The notes: generated by a model from the letters alone, not told the origin. A stretch of 37,928 bases of DNA from Opitutia bacterium (GCA_947488485.1 CANKZO010000008.1:1-37928), one strand, 5' to 3'; shown: positions 24,279 through 32,676, numbered from the stretch's first letter. Translations and numbers: made by a program.

Positions 24279-25559
24279 ATGGCTGAAATTATCGATATGC
24301 CGAAGCTCTCCGACACGATGTCGGTGGGGACTTTGGTGAAATGGAACATCAAGGAAGGCCAAGTGGTGGCCTTCGGCGACATCCTGGCCGAAGTCGAGAC
24401 CGACAAGGCCACGATGGAGCTTTCCTGCACCGTGCCGGGCACGATCCTCAAGATCTACGCCCCGGCCGGCCAGCAGCTGCCCGTCGGCGCTCCCATCTGC
24501 GCCATCGGCAAGAAGGGCGAAGCCGCCCCTGCGCCCACCGCCGCGCCGGCCCCCAAGGCTCCCGCGACCGCCGTCCCGGCGATCCCTGAGAAGAGCGACG
24601 TGAGCTGCATCCCCGCCGCGCCTGCTTCTTCCGGCTCCGTCGCTCCGCAGTCCGACGGCTCCCGCACCAAGGCTTCCCCGTACGCGAAACGCATGGCGGA
24701 AAAGGCCGCGCTCAACGTCGCCGCCCTCGCCGGCTCCGGCCCCGGTGGCCGCGTCGTCGGCCGCGATGTCGCCGCCGCCGCTTCGGCTCCGGCCGCCGCC
24801 GCTCATTCCGGTCCGCTCAACGTCGCGGTCGCTCCGCCCGCCGACGGCAAGGGCATCCAGCCTGACGCCGACGTCCCCGTGGGCGGCATGCGCCAGACGA
24901 TCGCCCGCCGGCTCCTGGAGTCCAAGATCACCGTCCCGCACTTTTATCTCGAAGTCGAAGTCGACGCCGCGCCGCTCATGGCGATGCGCGAATCGCTGAA
25001 CAAGCGCCTCGCCGAGACCGGCGCCGACGCGATCAAGCTCTCGGTCAACGACTTCATCCTGAAGGCCTCCGCCGAAGCCCTCCGTCGCGTCCCCGCGGTC
25101 AACGCCTCCTGGGCCGGCACGAGCATCCGCACCCACGGCGCGGTGCACCTCTCCTTCGGCGTCGCCCTCGAAGACGGCCTGGTCACCCCGGTCATCCGCG
25201 ACGCGCACGCCAAGACGCTGAAGGATATCGCCGTCGAGGCGAAGTCCCTCATCGGCAAGGCCCGCTCGAAGAAGCTCACGCCGAACGAGATGTCGGGCTC
25301 GACCTTCACGGTCACCAACCTCGGCATGTACGGCGTCACCGGTTTCTTCGGCATCATCAACGTGCCCAACGCCGCGATCCTCTCCGTCGGCGCGACCATC
25401 AAGAAGCCCGTCGTCGACGCCCAGGACCGCATGGTGATCGGCCACCGCATGGTGATCGGCCTCTCCGGCGACCACCGCGTGGTCGACGGCGCCAACGGCG
25501 CGCAGTTCCTCCAGGCGCTCAAGCAGCTCCTCGAAGAACCGGCGCTGATGCTGATCTAA
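24279..25559 (+). CDS. pdhC: Dihydrolipoamide acetyltransferase (E2 of pyruvate dehydrogenase)
   Basis: The 426 residues comprise a single lipoyl domain (1-80) with the lipoylated lysine Lys43 in ETDKATME. An Ala/Pro hinge follows, then a peripheral-subunit binding domain at about 128-165 (SPYAKRMAEKAALNVAALAG, then GPGGRVVGRDV). After a second hinge, the catalytic domain (about 200-426) carries the His399-Arg-Val-Val-Asp403-Gly motif. It transfers the acetyl group to CoA and forms the complex core. The E3 gene (lpd) is not in the window and must be elsewhere. A terminator follows 22 bp after the stop. Confidence 0.95.
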   Translation: MAEIIDMPKLSDTMSVGTLVKWNIKEGQVVAFGDILAEVETDKATMELSCTVPGTILKIYAPAGQQLPVGAPICAIGKKGEAAPAPTAAPAPKAPATAVPAIPEKSDVSCIPAAPASSGSVAPQSDGSRTKASPYAKRMAEKAALNVAALAGSGPGGRVVGRDVAAAASAPAAAAHSGPLNVAVAPPADGKGIQPDADVPVGGMRQTIARRLLESKITVPHFYLEVEVDAAPLMAMRESLNKRLAETGADAIKLSVNDFILKASAEALRRVPAVNASWAGTSIRTHGAVHLSFGVALEDGLVTPVIRDAHAKTLKDIAVEAKSLIGKARSKKLTPNEMSGSTFTVTNLGMYGVTGFFGIINVPNAAILSVGATIKKPVVDAQDRMVIGHRMVIGLSGDHRVVDGANGAQFLQALKQLLEEPALMLI

Positions 25560-25580
25560 GCGAAGCGCAGGCTCTCCCGA

Positions 25581-25611
25581 AACCCGGGCCCGCGAGGCGC
25601 CCGGGTTTTTT
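25581..25611 (+). terminator. Rho-independent terminator of the pdhABC operon
   Basis: AACCCGGGC (25581-25589) pairs with GCCCGGGTT (25599-25607) around a 9-nt loop, and six T run from 25606 to 25611. It sits 22 bp after the pdhC stop. The minus-strand reading has no useful T-run, so it acts mainly on pdh. Confidence 0.92.
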
Positions 25612-25620
25612 GTGCCCGCG

Positions 25621-26316
25621 TCAGAACGTGCGCACCGCCGACAGGCCCCCGTCCACGTGCAACACCTGGCCGGTCATGAAGCGCGCGTGCCCGGAGAGAA
25701 GGTGCGCGACCAGCGCGGCCAGGTCTTCGGAGCGACCGACCTGCTGGAGCGGGTGACGCTTACCGGCGGCTTCCTTCTTGAGGTCGGAGTTGAGCAACGC
25801 GCCGGCGAGCGGCGTGTCGGTGAGCGACGGCGCGATGACGTTCACGCGGATGGCCGGCGCCCATTCGGCGGCGAGGCTCCGGGCGAGCGCTTCGACGGCC
25901 CCCTTGGCGGCGGCGATGCTCGCGTGCATGGGCATGCCCTGCGCGACGGCGACGGTGGAGAAGAGCACGACGGACGCATTGCCCGAGGCCTTGAGCGCGG
26001 GGAGCGCCGACTGCAGCGCGGCGATGGCGCCGAAGAGATTCACCTGGAGGTCGCGCTGGAAATCTTCCGCCGTGAGACGGTGGAACGGCTTGAGCGAGAT
26101 GGAGCCGGGGAAATACACGAAGCCGTCGAGGCGCTCGGGCCAGACGAGCGGTCCGGGCGCGGCGGCGTCGAACGGCTGCGCGCCGATCCCGAGGTCGGCG
26201 AGCTTCTCGGGCGAACGGCAGGCGGCGTGGACCGTATGGCCGTCGGACTGGAGCTGCGCGACGGTCGCGCGGCCGATGCCGGAAGTTCCGCCGATGATCG
26301 CGATGTGCTTGGACAT
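25621..26316 (-). CDS. SDR-family protein lacking the catalytic tyrosine
   Basis: This 231-residue Rossmann-fold short-chain dehydrogenase-like protein has the cofactor motif GGTSGIG at 9-15. The basic residue Arg34 after the second strand hints at NADP(H). The C-terminal dimer segment is FMTGQVLHVDGGLSAVRTF. In classical SDRs the active site reads Ser-x12-Tyr-x3-Lys. Here the aligned positions are Thr121, Ile134 and Lys138 (HASIAAAKGAVEAL), so the proton-donating tyrosine is gone, and the usual NNAG motif is replaced by VYFPGS. It may be a non-canonical enzyme or a binding protein. It lies downstream of the sugar cluster terminator, so it is probably transcribed separately. Confidence 0.85.
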   Translation of the reverse strand: MSKHIAIIGGTSGIGRATVAQLQSDGHTVHAACRSPEKLADLGIGAQPFDAAAPGPLVWPERLDGFVYFPGSISLKPFHRLTAEDFQRDLQVNLFGAIAALQSALPALKASGNASVVLFSTVAVAQGMPMHASIAAAKGAVEALARSLAAEWAPAIRVNVIAPSLTDTPLAGALLNSDLKKEAAGKRHPLQQVGRSEDLAALVAHLLSGHARFMTGQVLHVDGGLSAVRTF

Positions 26317-26375
26317 GGGCGTAAGGTTGCGGGCCGGCCTGCCGGGTCAAACGGCCGGCGTCTTTTCCGGGCACG

Positions 26376-26403
26376 AAAAAGGCCGGAGGCGAACCTCCGG
26401 CCT
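26376..26403 (-). terminator. Rho-independent terminator of the ThuA-DUF1080-epimerase operon
   Basis: On the minus strand AGGCCGGAGG pairs perfectly with CCTCCGGCCT around a TTCG tetraloop, with the T-run at 26380-26376. This UUCG-type hairpin lies 23 bp after the ThuA stop. Confidence 0.93.
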
Positions 26404-26426
26404 GATGCGGGCGACCGGCGGGTCGC

Positions 26427-27392
26427 TTACTTCTTCTTCGGAGCCTTGCGCGGGGTCTTCTTGTCGAGGTTCGCCTTGAGTTCTTCTTCGGAGAACTTGG
26501 AGACGACGCCGGCGGCGGGGACTTCGGCCTTGGCGGTCCAGACGATCGCATTGAGGACGAGGGTGCGCTGGCTGTCGTTCGACCAGCCGGCGTGATAGTG
26601 TCCGCCGGTGAAACCGAAACCACGGCCGCCGTCCTTGCGCTCGACGGCCCAGGCGACGACCGCGGGCTTCTTGTCTTCGAGGACGAGCTTCTTGACGTCG
26701 GGGTTGCCGGAGTGCGGGCCTTCGGCGCGACTCATGGTCTCGGCGGGAGCGAGCGCGGACAGGAGCGGGGTGACGCCTTCCATGCCGTCACGGAAGCGCA
26801 TGTTGAAATACCACTCGTCGTTGGAGCCGAACGGCTTCACGCCGCGGCTGGCCGGGTGATCGGGGATGACCTTGAAGTCGGCGGTCCAGTGCGGGTTCAC
26901 GGACCAGTGCTGCTCGAAGTAACCGCCGAGCCAGTCCTTGAACTCGAGGGCGCCCTTGCCCTTGGAGGAACGACCGGCAGGGGGCGGGCTCACGGGCTTG
27001 CCGTCGACGCTCAGCCAGCCGGCGCGCTCGTAGGCGGGCTCGACGGCGTAGTGCAGACAGACGAAGCCGGTGCCGGCCGCCATCTTCTTGGCGAGCTGGT
27101 CGAGGTGCGGGAGGGCCGGATGTCCGCCGCCGCCGTCGGAGTAGATCACGATCGTGTCGGCCTTGGCGACGCGCTCGTCGGACGGCCATTCGCCGTTGAG
27201 GGCGACGTCGACGTTGACGAGTTCGGCGGCGGACTGCTTCAGTCCGGCGGCGAGGAGCTGGATGCCGGCGTTATGCTCGTGCTCGCCGGGGCCATGGCTC
27301 GGACGACCGGCGATGAGGAGGACGTTCTTCTTGTCCGCGGCCGAGACGAACGCGGCCGAGAGCAGGAGGAGACCGAGGAGGGATTTCTTCAT
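26427..27392 (-). CDS. Exported ThuA-like domain protein
   Basis: This 321-residue protein has a signal peptide (MKKSLLGLLLLSAAFVSA). A ThuA domain (PF06283, glutamine-amidotransferase-like fold) covers about residues 22-290. Visible landmarks are NVLLIAGRPSHGPGEHEHNA, IVIYSDGGGGHPAL, TGFVCLHYAVEP, NDEWYFNMRF and the C-terminal GFGFTGGHYHAGW. ThuA proteins are tied to trehalose and other disaccharide use through 3-keto sugars. A Lys-rich tail (KKTPRKAPKKK) follows. It is the last gene of a three-gene operon with a DUF1080 protein (6 bp upstream) and a ketose-epimerase-like enzyme, which supports a joint sugar role in the periplasm and cytosol. Confidence 0.9.
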   Translation of the reverse strand: MKKSLLGLLLLSAAFVSAADKKNVLLIAGRPSHGPGEHEHNAGIQLLAAGLKQSAAELVNVDVALNGEWPSDERVAKADTIVIYSDGGGGHPALPHLDQLAKKMAAGTGFVCLHYAVEPAYERAGWLSVDGKPVSPPPAGRSSKGKGALEFKDWLGGYFEQHWSVNPHWTADFKVIPDHPASRGVKPFGSNDEWYFNMRFRDGMEGVTPLLSALAPAETMSRAEGPHSGNPDVKKLVLEDKKPAVVAWAVERKDGGRGFGFTGGHYHAGWSNDSQRTLVLNAIVWTAKAEVPAAGVVSKFSEEELKANLDKKTPRKAPKKK

Positions 27393-27398
27393 GAGTGG

Positions 27399-28082
27399 TT
27401 ATTTGATTTCCTTGAGGACGAGATCCTTGAACTGGACCACCATGGGCGGGCCGGCGTGGAGCTGGAGGGCGAGCAGGCCCTGCTTGGCGCCGACGGCGGT
27501 CTCGTCGGTGACGTCGACGGTCTGGACGCCGTTGATGAAGTGCTGCAGGTGGCCGCCCTTGGCGACGACGCGGTATTCGTTCCAGTCGCCGGCCTTGATC
27601 TTGGCCTGGATCTCTTCGGTCTTGCCGAGTGAACCGGTGATTTCGATCTTCGGCTTCTTGGCGTCGGCGCCTTCCTTGATCACGACCTTCTCGCCACGTT
27701 TGGCGAGGATGCCGCGGCCCCTCTCCTCATAGAGGATGCCGGAGTAGGTCTTGCCCGCTTCGAAGTCGCCCTGGTAGCCGGAGATCACGAAGCCCTTCGC
27801 GTCGACGAGCTTGCTGCGGTACTGGACGCCGGAGTTGCCGCCGACGATCTTGTACTGGAACGTGAGCTCGAAGTCGGCGACTTCGCCTTCCCATACGAGG
27901 AAGGTGTTGCCCTTGGTGGGCTTCTCCTTGGTCGTGCGGCCGGTGATGACGCCGTCTTCGACGGACCAGAAATCCAGGCCTTTCCAGCCCGTGAGGTCCT
28001 TGCCGTTGAAGAGGTTCTTGTCCTCGGCGGAGACCGACGCGCAGAGCGCGGCGAGCGCGAGGAAGGGGGTGAGCAGCTTCAT
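27399..28082 (-). CDS. Exported DUF1080 (3-keto-disaccharide hydrolase-type) protein
   Basis: This 227-residue protein has a signal peptide (MKLLTPFLALAALCASVSA). A single DUF1080 concanavalin-like domain (PF06439) begins with the typical NLFNGKDLTGWKGLDFWSVE. It continues with FELTFQYKIVGGNSGVQYRS, SGYQGDFEAGKTYSGILYEE and WNEYRVVAKGGHLQHFING, and ends in LLALQLHAGPPMVVQFKDLV. Members of the family have been shown to hydrolyse or eliminate 3-keto-glycosides; the exact reaction here is unknown. Gene order and tight spacing (6 bp to ThuA, 19 bp from the epimerase) place it in one operon. Such proteins are especially abundant in Verrucomicrobiota and Planctomycetota. Confidence 0.92.
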   Translation of the reverse strand: MKLLTPFLALAALCASVSAEDKNLFNGKDLTGWKGLDFWSVEDGVITGRTTKEKPTKGNTFLVWEGEVADFELTFQYKIVGGNSGVQYRSKLVDAKGFVISGYQGDFEAGKTYSGILYEERGRGILAKRGEKVVIKEGADAKKPKIEITGSLGKTEEIQAKIKAGDWNEYRVVAKGGHLQHFINGVQTVDVTDETAVGAKQGLLALQLHAGPPMVVQFKDLVLKEIK

Positions 28083-28101
28083 GAGAGGAGGCGCGGGCGG
28101 C

Positions 28102-28956
28102 TTACTTCTGCTTGCCGAAGAAACGGTTCAGGTTCTTCAGGCCCTTGACGGCGATGTCGTCGCGGTGCGGCTCCATGGCGCGCCAGATGGCGGCCGCGCG
28201 GGCGATCACCTTGACGTCGGTGGTGAAGGACTCGATGACGACGTCCTGCTTGTAGCCGATCTTCTTGAGCGCGGCGACGATGGGCTTCCAGTCGAGGGAG
28301 TCGCCGCCGGGGGTGCCGCGATCGGTGCCGCAGGCATGGAAGTGGCCGAGGTGCTTGCCGGCCTTGAGGATGGCGGCGGCCTGGTTCTTCTCCTCGATGT
28401 TCATGTGGAACGTATCGAGGTGGAGCTTCACGTTCGGGAGGTTGATCGCCTTGACGAGGCGCAGGCCCTGGTCGCAGGTGTTGAGGAAGTCGGTCTCGAA
28501 GCGGTTCAGGGGCTCGATGTCGAGCTCGACGCCCTTCTTCTGCGCGTACTTGCCGATGACCTTGAGGTTCTTGACGACGAGCTTGAAGTGCTTGGCCTTG
28601 GCCTTGTCGTCATGCGCGCCGATGAGGCCGACGACGGAATAGAGCGGACCGATGATGCGCGGGCAGCCGGCGATGGCGGCCTGGTCGATCAACGCCATGA
28701 TGTACTTGCGGCCGGCGGCCTGGTCCTTGGCGGAACCGCGCAGGTCGCGACCGGGGCCCATGCAGGCGCAGATGGAGCCGATGGCGATGCCGGCGCTCGC
28801 GGCGGCGGCCTTCAGGAACTTCGGGTCGGTATGCGAAGGATCCTCGATCGGGATCTCGACGGTGTGGAAGCCCCAGTTCTTGAGCTTCTTGAACAGGTGC
28901 ACGCTCTCGTTGGTGAACGGAGAGGCGTAGAGGAACGTATTGAGGCCGAAACGCAT
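28102..28956 (-). CDS. Sugar isomerase/epimerase, D-tagatose 3-epimerase-like TIM barrel
   Basis: This 284-residue AP-endonuclease-2-type TIM barrel (PF01261) has no signal peptide. Putative metal ligands are Glu148 (LDIEPLNRFE), Asp181 (LHLDTFHMNIEE), His207 (GHFHACGTDRG) and Glu242 (VVIESFT). From memory, the ligands of Pseudomonas cichorii D-tagatose 3-epimerase are Glu152, Asp185, His211 and Glu246, and its O1/O2-contacting His188 and Arg217 correspond to His184 and Arg213 here. All six have the same offset of four, so the active-site spacing is intact. It could epimerise a ketose at C3 or act on a 3-keto-sugar, as related barrel enzymes do. It heads the operon with DUF1080 and ThuA genes. 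Confidence 0.88.
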   Translation of the reverse strand: MRFGLNTFLYASPFTNESVHLFKKLKNWGFHTVEIPIEDPSHTDPKFLKAAAASAGIAIGSICACMGPGRDLRGSAKDQAAGRKYIMALIDQAAIAGCPRIIGPLYSVVGLIGAHDDKAKAKHFKLVVKNLKVIGKYAQKKGVELDIEPLNRFETDFLNTCDQGLRLVKAINLPNVKLHLDTFHMNIEEKNQAAAILKAGKHLGHFHACGTDRGTPGGDSLDWKPIVAALKKIGYKQDVVIESFTTDVKVIARAAAIWRAMEPHRDDIAVKGLKNLNRFFGKQK

Positions 28957-29038
28957 GGGTGTGTGGGTGATTGGGGGAGGAGCGGAGTTTCAGAGGGGGT
29001 CAGGGGGCGGTCAAGGCTGGGCGTGGGGACGAGGCCTA

Positions 29039-30328
29039 TCAAGGGACGAGTTCGCCGAGGATCAGCAGCGCGCCCGGGAAGAAATGCAGGGGGGCGAAGC
29101 GTTCGGGCTTATCGATCTGGTTCTTGTTCTTCGCCAGGACGGCGGCCTTGTCGATCGGGTCGGCCAGCAGCTCGAGCCGGACGGTGTGCACGCCCTCGGG
29201 GAGGTCGGTGCCGACGGTGAGGGTGCCCAGGCGATTATAGGTGGAGTAAGCGTCGATGCGCTGGACGACGAAAGGTTTGCCGCCATCGAGCGTGACGGCG
29301 ACCTTGCCGCCGGCCGGGCCGAGCAGGTCGTACACGGCGCAGTGCGTGCCCTTGAATTTGAATTCGAGGCTCTGGCCGGGCTGGGTCAGCTTGACCATCG
29401 CCGGCAGACGGTTCGCCCAGCCCTTGGCGAAGGCGTCGGTCTTCATGTCGACCGGCGTCAGCCCCGCGGAGAGCTTGGCGGCGGTGATCGGGACGAGCGT
29501 CGCGCGCTCGAAGTTCGCCGGATCGAGGGCGAGGTTGCTCACGTGCGCGGTCGGCGTGGCGTTCGCGATGGCGAGGGCCGGCAGCGAACGGACGATGGCC
29601 TGCGTATAAAGCACCTGGCCGGTGGAATCATGCGGGTGGACGCCGTCCCGCGCGAAGACGAACTTGTCGCCGAGCGCGGCCTTGTCGGCGGCGGTCTGCG
29701 GCAACGGCGCCTTCCAGAGGAGCTGACCGGCCTTGGCCAGTCGCGCGACCTCCATGCCGAGCGTGATCGTCGGGATGCCGTAATGGTCGGCGACCTTCTC
29801 CATCGCGCTCGCGGAGCGCTGCAGCTTGCCCTCGAGCATGGCGGGGGAAAGCGCCTCGGTCAGGGTATAGACGAAGCAGATGTCGGTCTTGGGATTGGCC
29901 TTCCAGGTCTGGCGCACGATGCCTTCCATGCAGCGGATGATGCGCCGCGGGTCGGTGCCGCCGTCGTTGACGGCGAACTCGACGAAGAGGAGATCGGGGC
30001 CCTTGGAAAGCACGTCCTGCTGGACCCGGAAGACGCCGAGGTCCGAACCGGTGCCGCCGATGGCCGCGTTGATCTCGGTGAAGGTCGACTGCGGGTAGGC
30101 CTTCTTGAAATGGGCGAGGGTCTGCACCCGCCAGCCGTTCTGCGCGGTGATCGAACCGCCGAGGTAACCGACCTTCACTTCGGCGCCGGTCGTCTGGGCC
30201 TTCAGGAAGAAGTTCGGCAGGCCGCCGCGGGCGCGGACTTCCTGGGCGTCGGCGAGCGGGTAATCCTGGTCGGCGGCGCGACCGAGCACGGCGGCGCAGA
30301 GCGCCAAGGCGGAGAAGAGCAGTCTCAT
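29039..30328 (-). CDS. Exported SGNH/GDSL hydrolase with C-terminal beta domain
   Basis: This 429-residue protein has a signal peptide (MRLLFSALALCAAVLGRAAD). The SGNH hydrolase fold is marked by block I YLGGSITAQ (Ser59), block II AAIGGTGSDLGV, block III FVEFAVNDGG (Asn) and block V DGVHPHD (Asp/His near 229). Residues ~290-410 form a beta-rich accessory domain with carbohydrate-binding character: PGQSLEFKFKGTHCAVYDLL, then GKVAVTLDGGKPFVVQRID. It is probably an esterase, for example a carbohydrate deacetylase. The gene stands alone between the epimerase and the divergent YdjM-like gene. The exact substrate is unknown. Confidence 0.88.
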   Translation of the reverse strand: MRLLFSALALCAAVLGRAADQDYPLADAQEVRARGGLPNFFLKAQTTGAEVKVGYLGGSITAQNGWRVQTLAHFKKAYPQSTFTEINAAIGGTGSDLGVFRVQQDVLSKGPDLLFVEFAVNDGGTDPRRIIRCMEGIVRQTWKANPKTDICFVYTLTEALSPAMLEGKLQRSASAMEKVADHYGIPTITLGMEVARLAKAGQLLWKAPLPQTAADKAALGDKFVFARDGVHPHDSTGQVLYTQAIVRSLPALAIANATPTAHVSNLALDPANFERATLVPITAAKLSAGLTPVDMKTDAFAKGWANRLPAMVKLTQPGQSLEFKFKGTHCAVYDLLGPAGGKVAVTLDGGKPFVVQRIDAYSTYNRLGTLTVGTDLPEGVHTVRLELLADPIDKAAVLAKNKNQIDKPERFAPLHFFPGALLILGELVP

Positions 30329-30442
30329 GGGGGTGCAAGATTAGACGGGGAATAACCCCGCGAGTTCCAGCCTATTGCCCGGACGCGTCCGAAAAATGAA
30401 AGTCCGTCTTCCTTCCCGCACCGAGTCCCGTAAGTTCGGGAC

Positions 30443-31474
30443 ATGGACAACCTCACGCACGCCGCCCTGGGCATCGCCGCCGGGGTCGCCGTCCATCGCC
30501 GCGGCGGCTCGGTCTCCGCCGCCGCCGTGGCCGCCCTGCTCGCGTCCGAGGCGCCGGACCTCGACGTGTTCATCCGGGCCGCCGACGACCCGCTCGTCGC
30601 CTTCCGCTGGCACCGTCACTTCACGCACAGCTTCGTGTTCATGCCGGTGCTCGCGCTGGCGGCCGCGTGGCTCACGACCCTCTTCTTCCATCGCCGCCAT
30701 AACGTCGGCTGGCGCGAACTGTTCCTGCCCGCCCTCGCCGGCGCGCTCACGCACCTGCTCTGCGACGGCTGCACGAGCTACGGCACGATGCTGCTCTGGC
30801 CGTTCACGGAGGCGCGTTACTCCTGGGATTGCCTCCCGATCATCGACCTCGCGGTCACCCTGCCCGTGCTGACGTTCGCCGTGCTCGCCTGGCGCCGGCA
30901 CTCGCCGCGGCTGGCGGCTTACGCGCTGCTGTGGTTCGGCGCCTACGCCGCGCTCGGCCTGACGCAGCAGGCCCGCGCCGAACGCAGCCTGCGGGCCTGG
31001 CTGGCGGCCCAGTCCGTCACGCCGGAGCGCCTCGCGGTGAAGCCGACGGTCTCCAACCTCGTCGTCTGGCGCGCGGTCTGGCTGCACCAAGGTCGCTGGC
31101 ATGTGGCGGCGGTGCGCAACCTGCCGTTCACACCGACCCGTCTCGTGGTCGGCGAGACCCGCGCGGCCTGGTCACCGACGTCCGCCGGCAATCCCCCGCC
31201 CTTCTCCGAAGGCGCGCACCTGATCGCCGACTTCTCCCGGTTCACCGGCGGCTGGAACACCTATGACCAGGCCGACGGCGCGATCCTCGTCGGCGACATC
31301 CGTTTCGCGATGCTTCCGACCAGCAGCCGCCCGCTGTGGTCCGTGCGATGCGCTCCCGGCGGCACGCTCGCCGACACGACGCTGATCATGGACCGCAGCC
31401 TCCGGGATGGTGACTGGGGGCGCCTCGGCGCCTTGCTCACCGGGTCGGATTCGCGCTTCGTCGAAATCGACTAA
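30443..31474 (+). CDS. YdjM-type membrane-bound metal-dependent hydrolase
   Basis: This 343-residue inner-membrane protein of the YdjM/PF04307 family has the typical start MDNLTHAALGIAAGVAVHRR. The acidic EAPDLDVFIR, the histidine-rich HRHFTHSFVF and ALTHLLCDGCTSYGT are probable metal ligands in or near the membrane. Four to five hydrophobic segments lie in the first 190 residues. The C-terminal 150 residues are soluble, with a Trp-rich sandwich-like region. In E. coli the family is LexA-controlled, but its reaction is not established. It diverges from the SGNH hydrolase and is convergent with tonB. Confidence 0.86.
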   Translation: MDNLTHAALGIAAGVAVHRRGGSVSAAAVAALLASEAPDLDVFIRAADDPLVAFRWHRHFTHSFVFMPVLALAAAWLTTLFFHRRHNVGWRELFLPALAGALTHLLCDGCTSYGTMLLWPFTEARYSWDCLPIIDLAVTLPVLTFAVLAWRRHSPRLAAYALLWFGAYAALGLTQQARAERSLRAWLAAQSVTPERLAVKPTVSNLVVWRAVWLHQGRWHVAAVRNLPFTPTRLVVGETRAAWSPTSAGNPPPFSEGAHLIADFSRFTGGWNTYDQADGAILVGDIRFAMLPTSSRPLWSVRCAPGGTLADTTLIMDRSLRDGDWGRLGALLTGSDSRFVEID

Positions 31475-31513
31475 GACGCGCCGCGGAGCGTCGCGTCCCC
31501 GCTACGCGATGAC

Positions 31514-32140
31514 TCAGCGCAGTTCGAAGCGATAACTGGCGACGGCTTCGGAGGCGACCGGCGCGCGATTACGCGTGGCGGGCTCGAAGGTCGAAGCCCG
31601 GGCGGCCTCCAGCGCGGCCTCATCAAGCAGGCGGCTGCCGGAGCTGGTGGTGAGCTCGACCTGCCGGACGGAGCCGTCCGCGGCGAGCAGGATGCGGACA
31701 CCGACGACGCCGGCGACGCCGGCGCGACGCGCCCGCTCAGGATAAGCGGGCTCCTGCCGCGCGCGGAAGGCCGGCGGTACGAAGACTTCCGCGACGGGCG
31801 CGGGCGGGGCGACGGACACGCCCCTAGGTTCGGCGGCGACAGGAGCCACGACGGCGGGCGAAGCCGCCACCGGGGCGGTCGCTGGCGGAAGAGCGGCGGG
31901 CGTCACCGGGACGAAGACGGGCGTCACGGGCAAGGTGAGGCCGGCGCCGAGGGCCGCGCCTTCCTTAGCCTCGCCAGGCAAGGCGACCGGCTCCGGCAGC
32001 AAGGTCACGAGGATATGGCCGCCTTCCGTGGCCGGCTCGCCGACGCCGCGCAGTCCGCCGACCCAGACGGCGCCGAGGGCCATCGCGTGGGCGCAGGCCA
32101 CCGCGGTCCAGATCAGGCGATGTCGACGACGTTCAGACAC
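31514..32140 (-). CDS. TonB-family energy transducer
   Basis: This 208-residue protein has an N-terminal TM (LIWTAVACAHAMALGAVWVG, about 9-28) and a long Pro/Ala/Val-rich periplasm-spanning linker (about 45-125). The C-terminal TonB domain (PF03544) reads EPAYPERARRAGVAGVVGVR, then VELTTSSGSRLLDEAALEAA and STFEPATRN. TonB couples the proton motive force, through ExbBD, to outer-membrane receptors. No exbB, exbD or receptor gene is in the window, so its partner is unknown. It lies 47 bp downstream of sixA on the same strand and may be co-transcribed. Confidence 0.9.
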   Translation of the reverse strand: MSERRRHRLIWTAVACAHAMALGAVWVGGLRGVGEPATEGGHILVTLLPEPVALPGEAKEGAALGAGLTLPVTPVFVPVTPAALPPATAPVAASPAVVAPVAAEPRGVSVAPPAPVAEVFVPPAFRARQEPAYPERARRAGVAGVVGVRILLAADGSVRQVELTTSSGSRLLDEAALEAARASTFEPATRNRAPVASEAVASYRFELR

Positions 32141-32187
32141 GCGGTGAGAGTCGGTTCGACGGCGAGTTCAGTCAAGGACGAGGCGTG

Positions 32188-32676
32188 TCATTTCGCGAGG
32201 TCCGGCGGCACCATCCACAGCAGGCTCCAGGCGCCGAACGGGCGCGCGCGGTCCGGCTTGCTCCGCCGCTCCAACGCCATCAGCCCGGCCTTACGGAAAC
32301 GGACCGCTTCGCCGCCATCGGCCAGGCCGAGCAGGAGCGCGGCCAGTTCGGCGAGGTGCGGATTATGGCCGACGAGCAGGCGGCTGCGGCGCGACTTGGC
32401 GAGCTGCGCGGCGGTCTTCCGCGGATCGTCCTCCGGCTCCAGGCCCGCGAGCACCTTCAGGGGCAGCACGGAGCGGGTCGCCAGCCGCAGCAGCTGCGCC
32501 GTCCGGACCGCGCGCACGAGGGGGCTGTGCTCGATCGCCTCGACTTCCGCCAAAGCCGCGGCGCCGACGCCTGGGGCCAGCAAGGCCACCTGACGCTGGC
32601 CGTGCGACGTGAGGTCGCGCGAGGCGTCCGGCGTCCCGGGGACGGCTTCGGCATGGCGGAGCAGGTAGAGACGCAT
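32188..32676 (-). CDS. sixA: Phosphohistidine phosphatase SixA-like
   Basis: The start at ATG 32676 gives 162 residues; the longer open frame upstream would run into the divergent carboxypeptidase leader. This is a short histidine-phosphatase-superfamily protein with the catalytic RHG-type motif LLRHAEA (His8), HSPLVRAVRTAQLL with the second arginine, and LVGHNPHLAEL with the second histidine. SixA removes phosphate from histidine residues of HPt domains or of PTS-Ntr proteins. An HPr gene is 10 kb away in this window, so a functional link is only a possibility. The linked gene on the same strand is tonB. Confidence 0.88.
   Translation of the reverse strand: MRLYLLRHAEAVPGTPDASRDLTSHGQRQVALLAPGVGAAALAEVEAIEHSPLVRAVRTAQLLRLATRSVLPLKVLAGLEPEDDPRKTAAQLAKSRRSRLLVGHNPHLAELAALLLGLADGGEAVRFRKAGLMALERRSKPDRARPFGAWSLLWMVPPDLAK

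Noticed and set aside
30380..30391. Perfect palindrome CGGACGCGTCCG in the SGNH-YdjM divergent gap
   Set aside because: Short GC palindromes are frequent at this base composition, and it has no second copy or known operator form, so I do not call an operator. It could be re-examined if YdjM is regulated.
31475..31513. GACGCG…CGCGTC hairpin between the ydjM-like and tonB stops
   Set aside because: Six-base stem with an 11-base loop and no T-run on either strand; not a convincing terminator.
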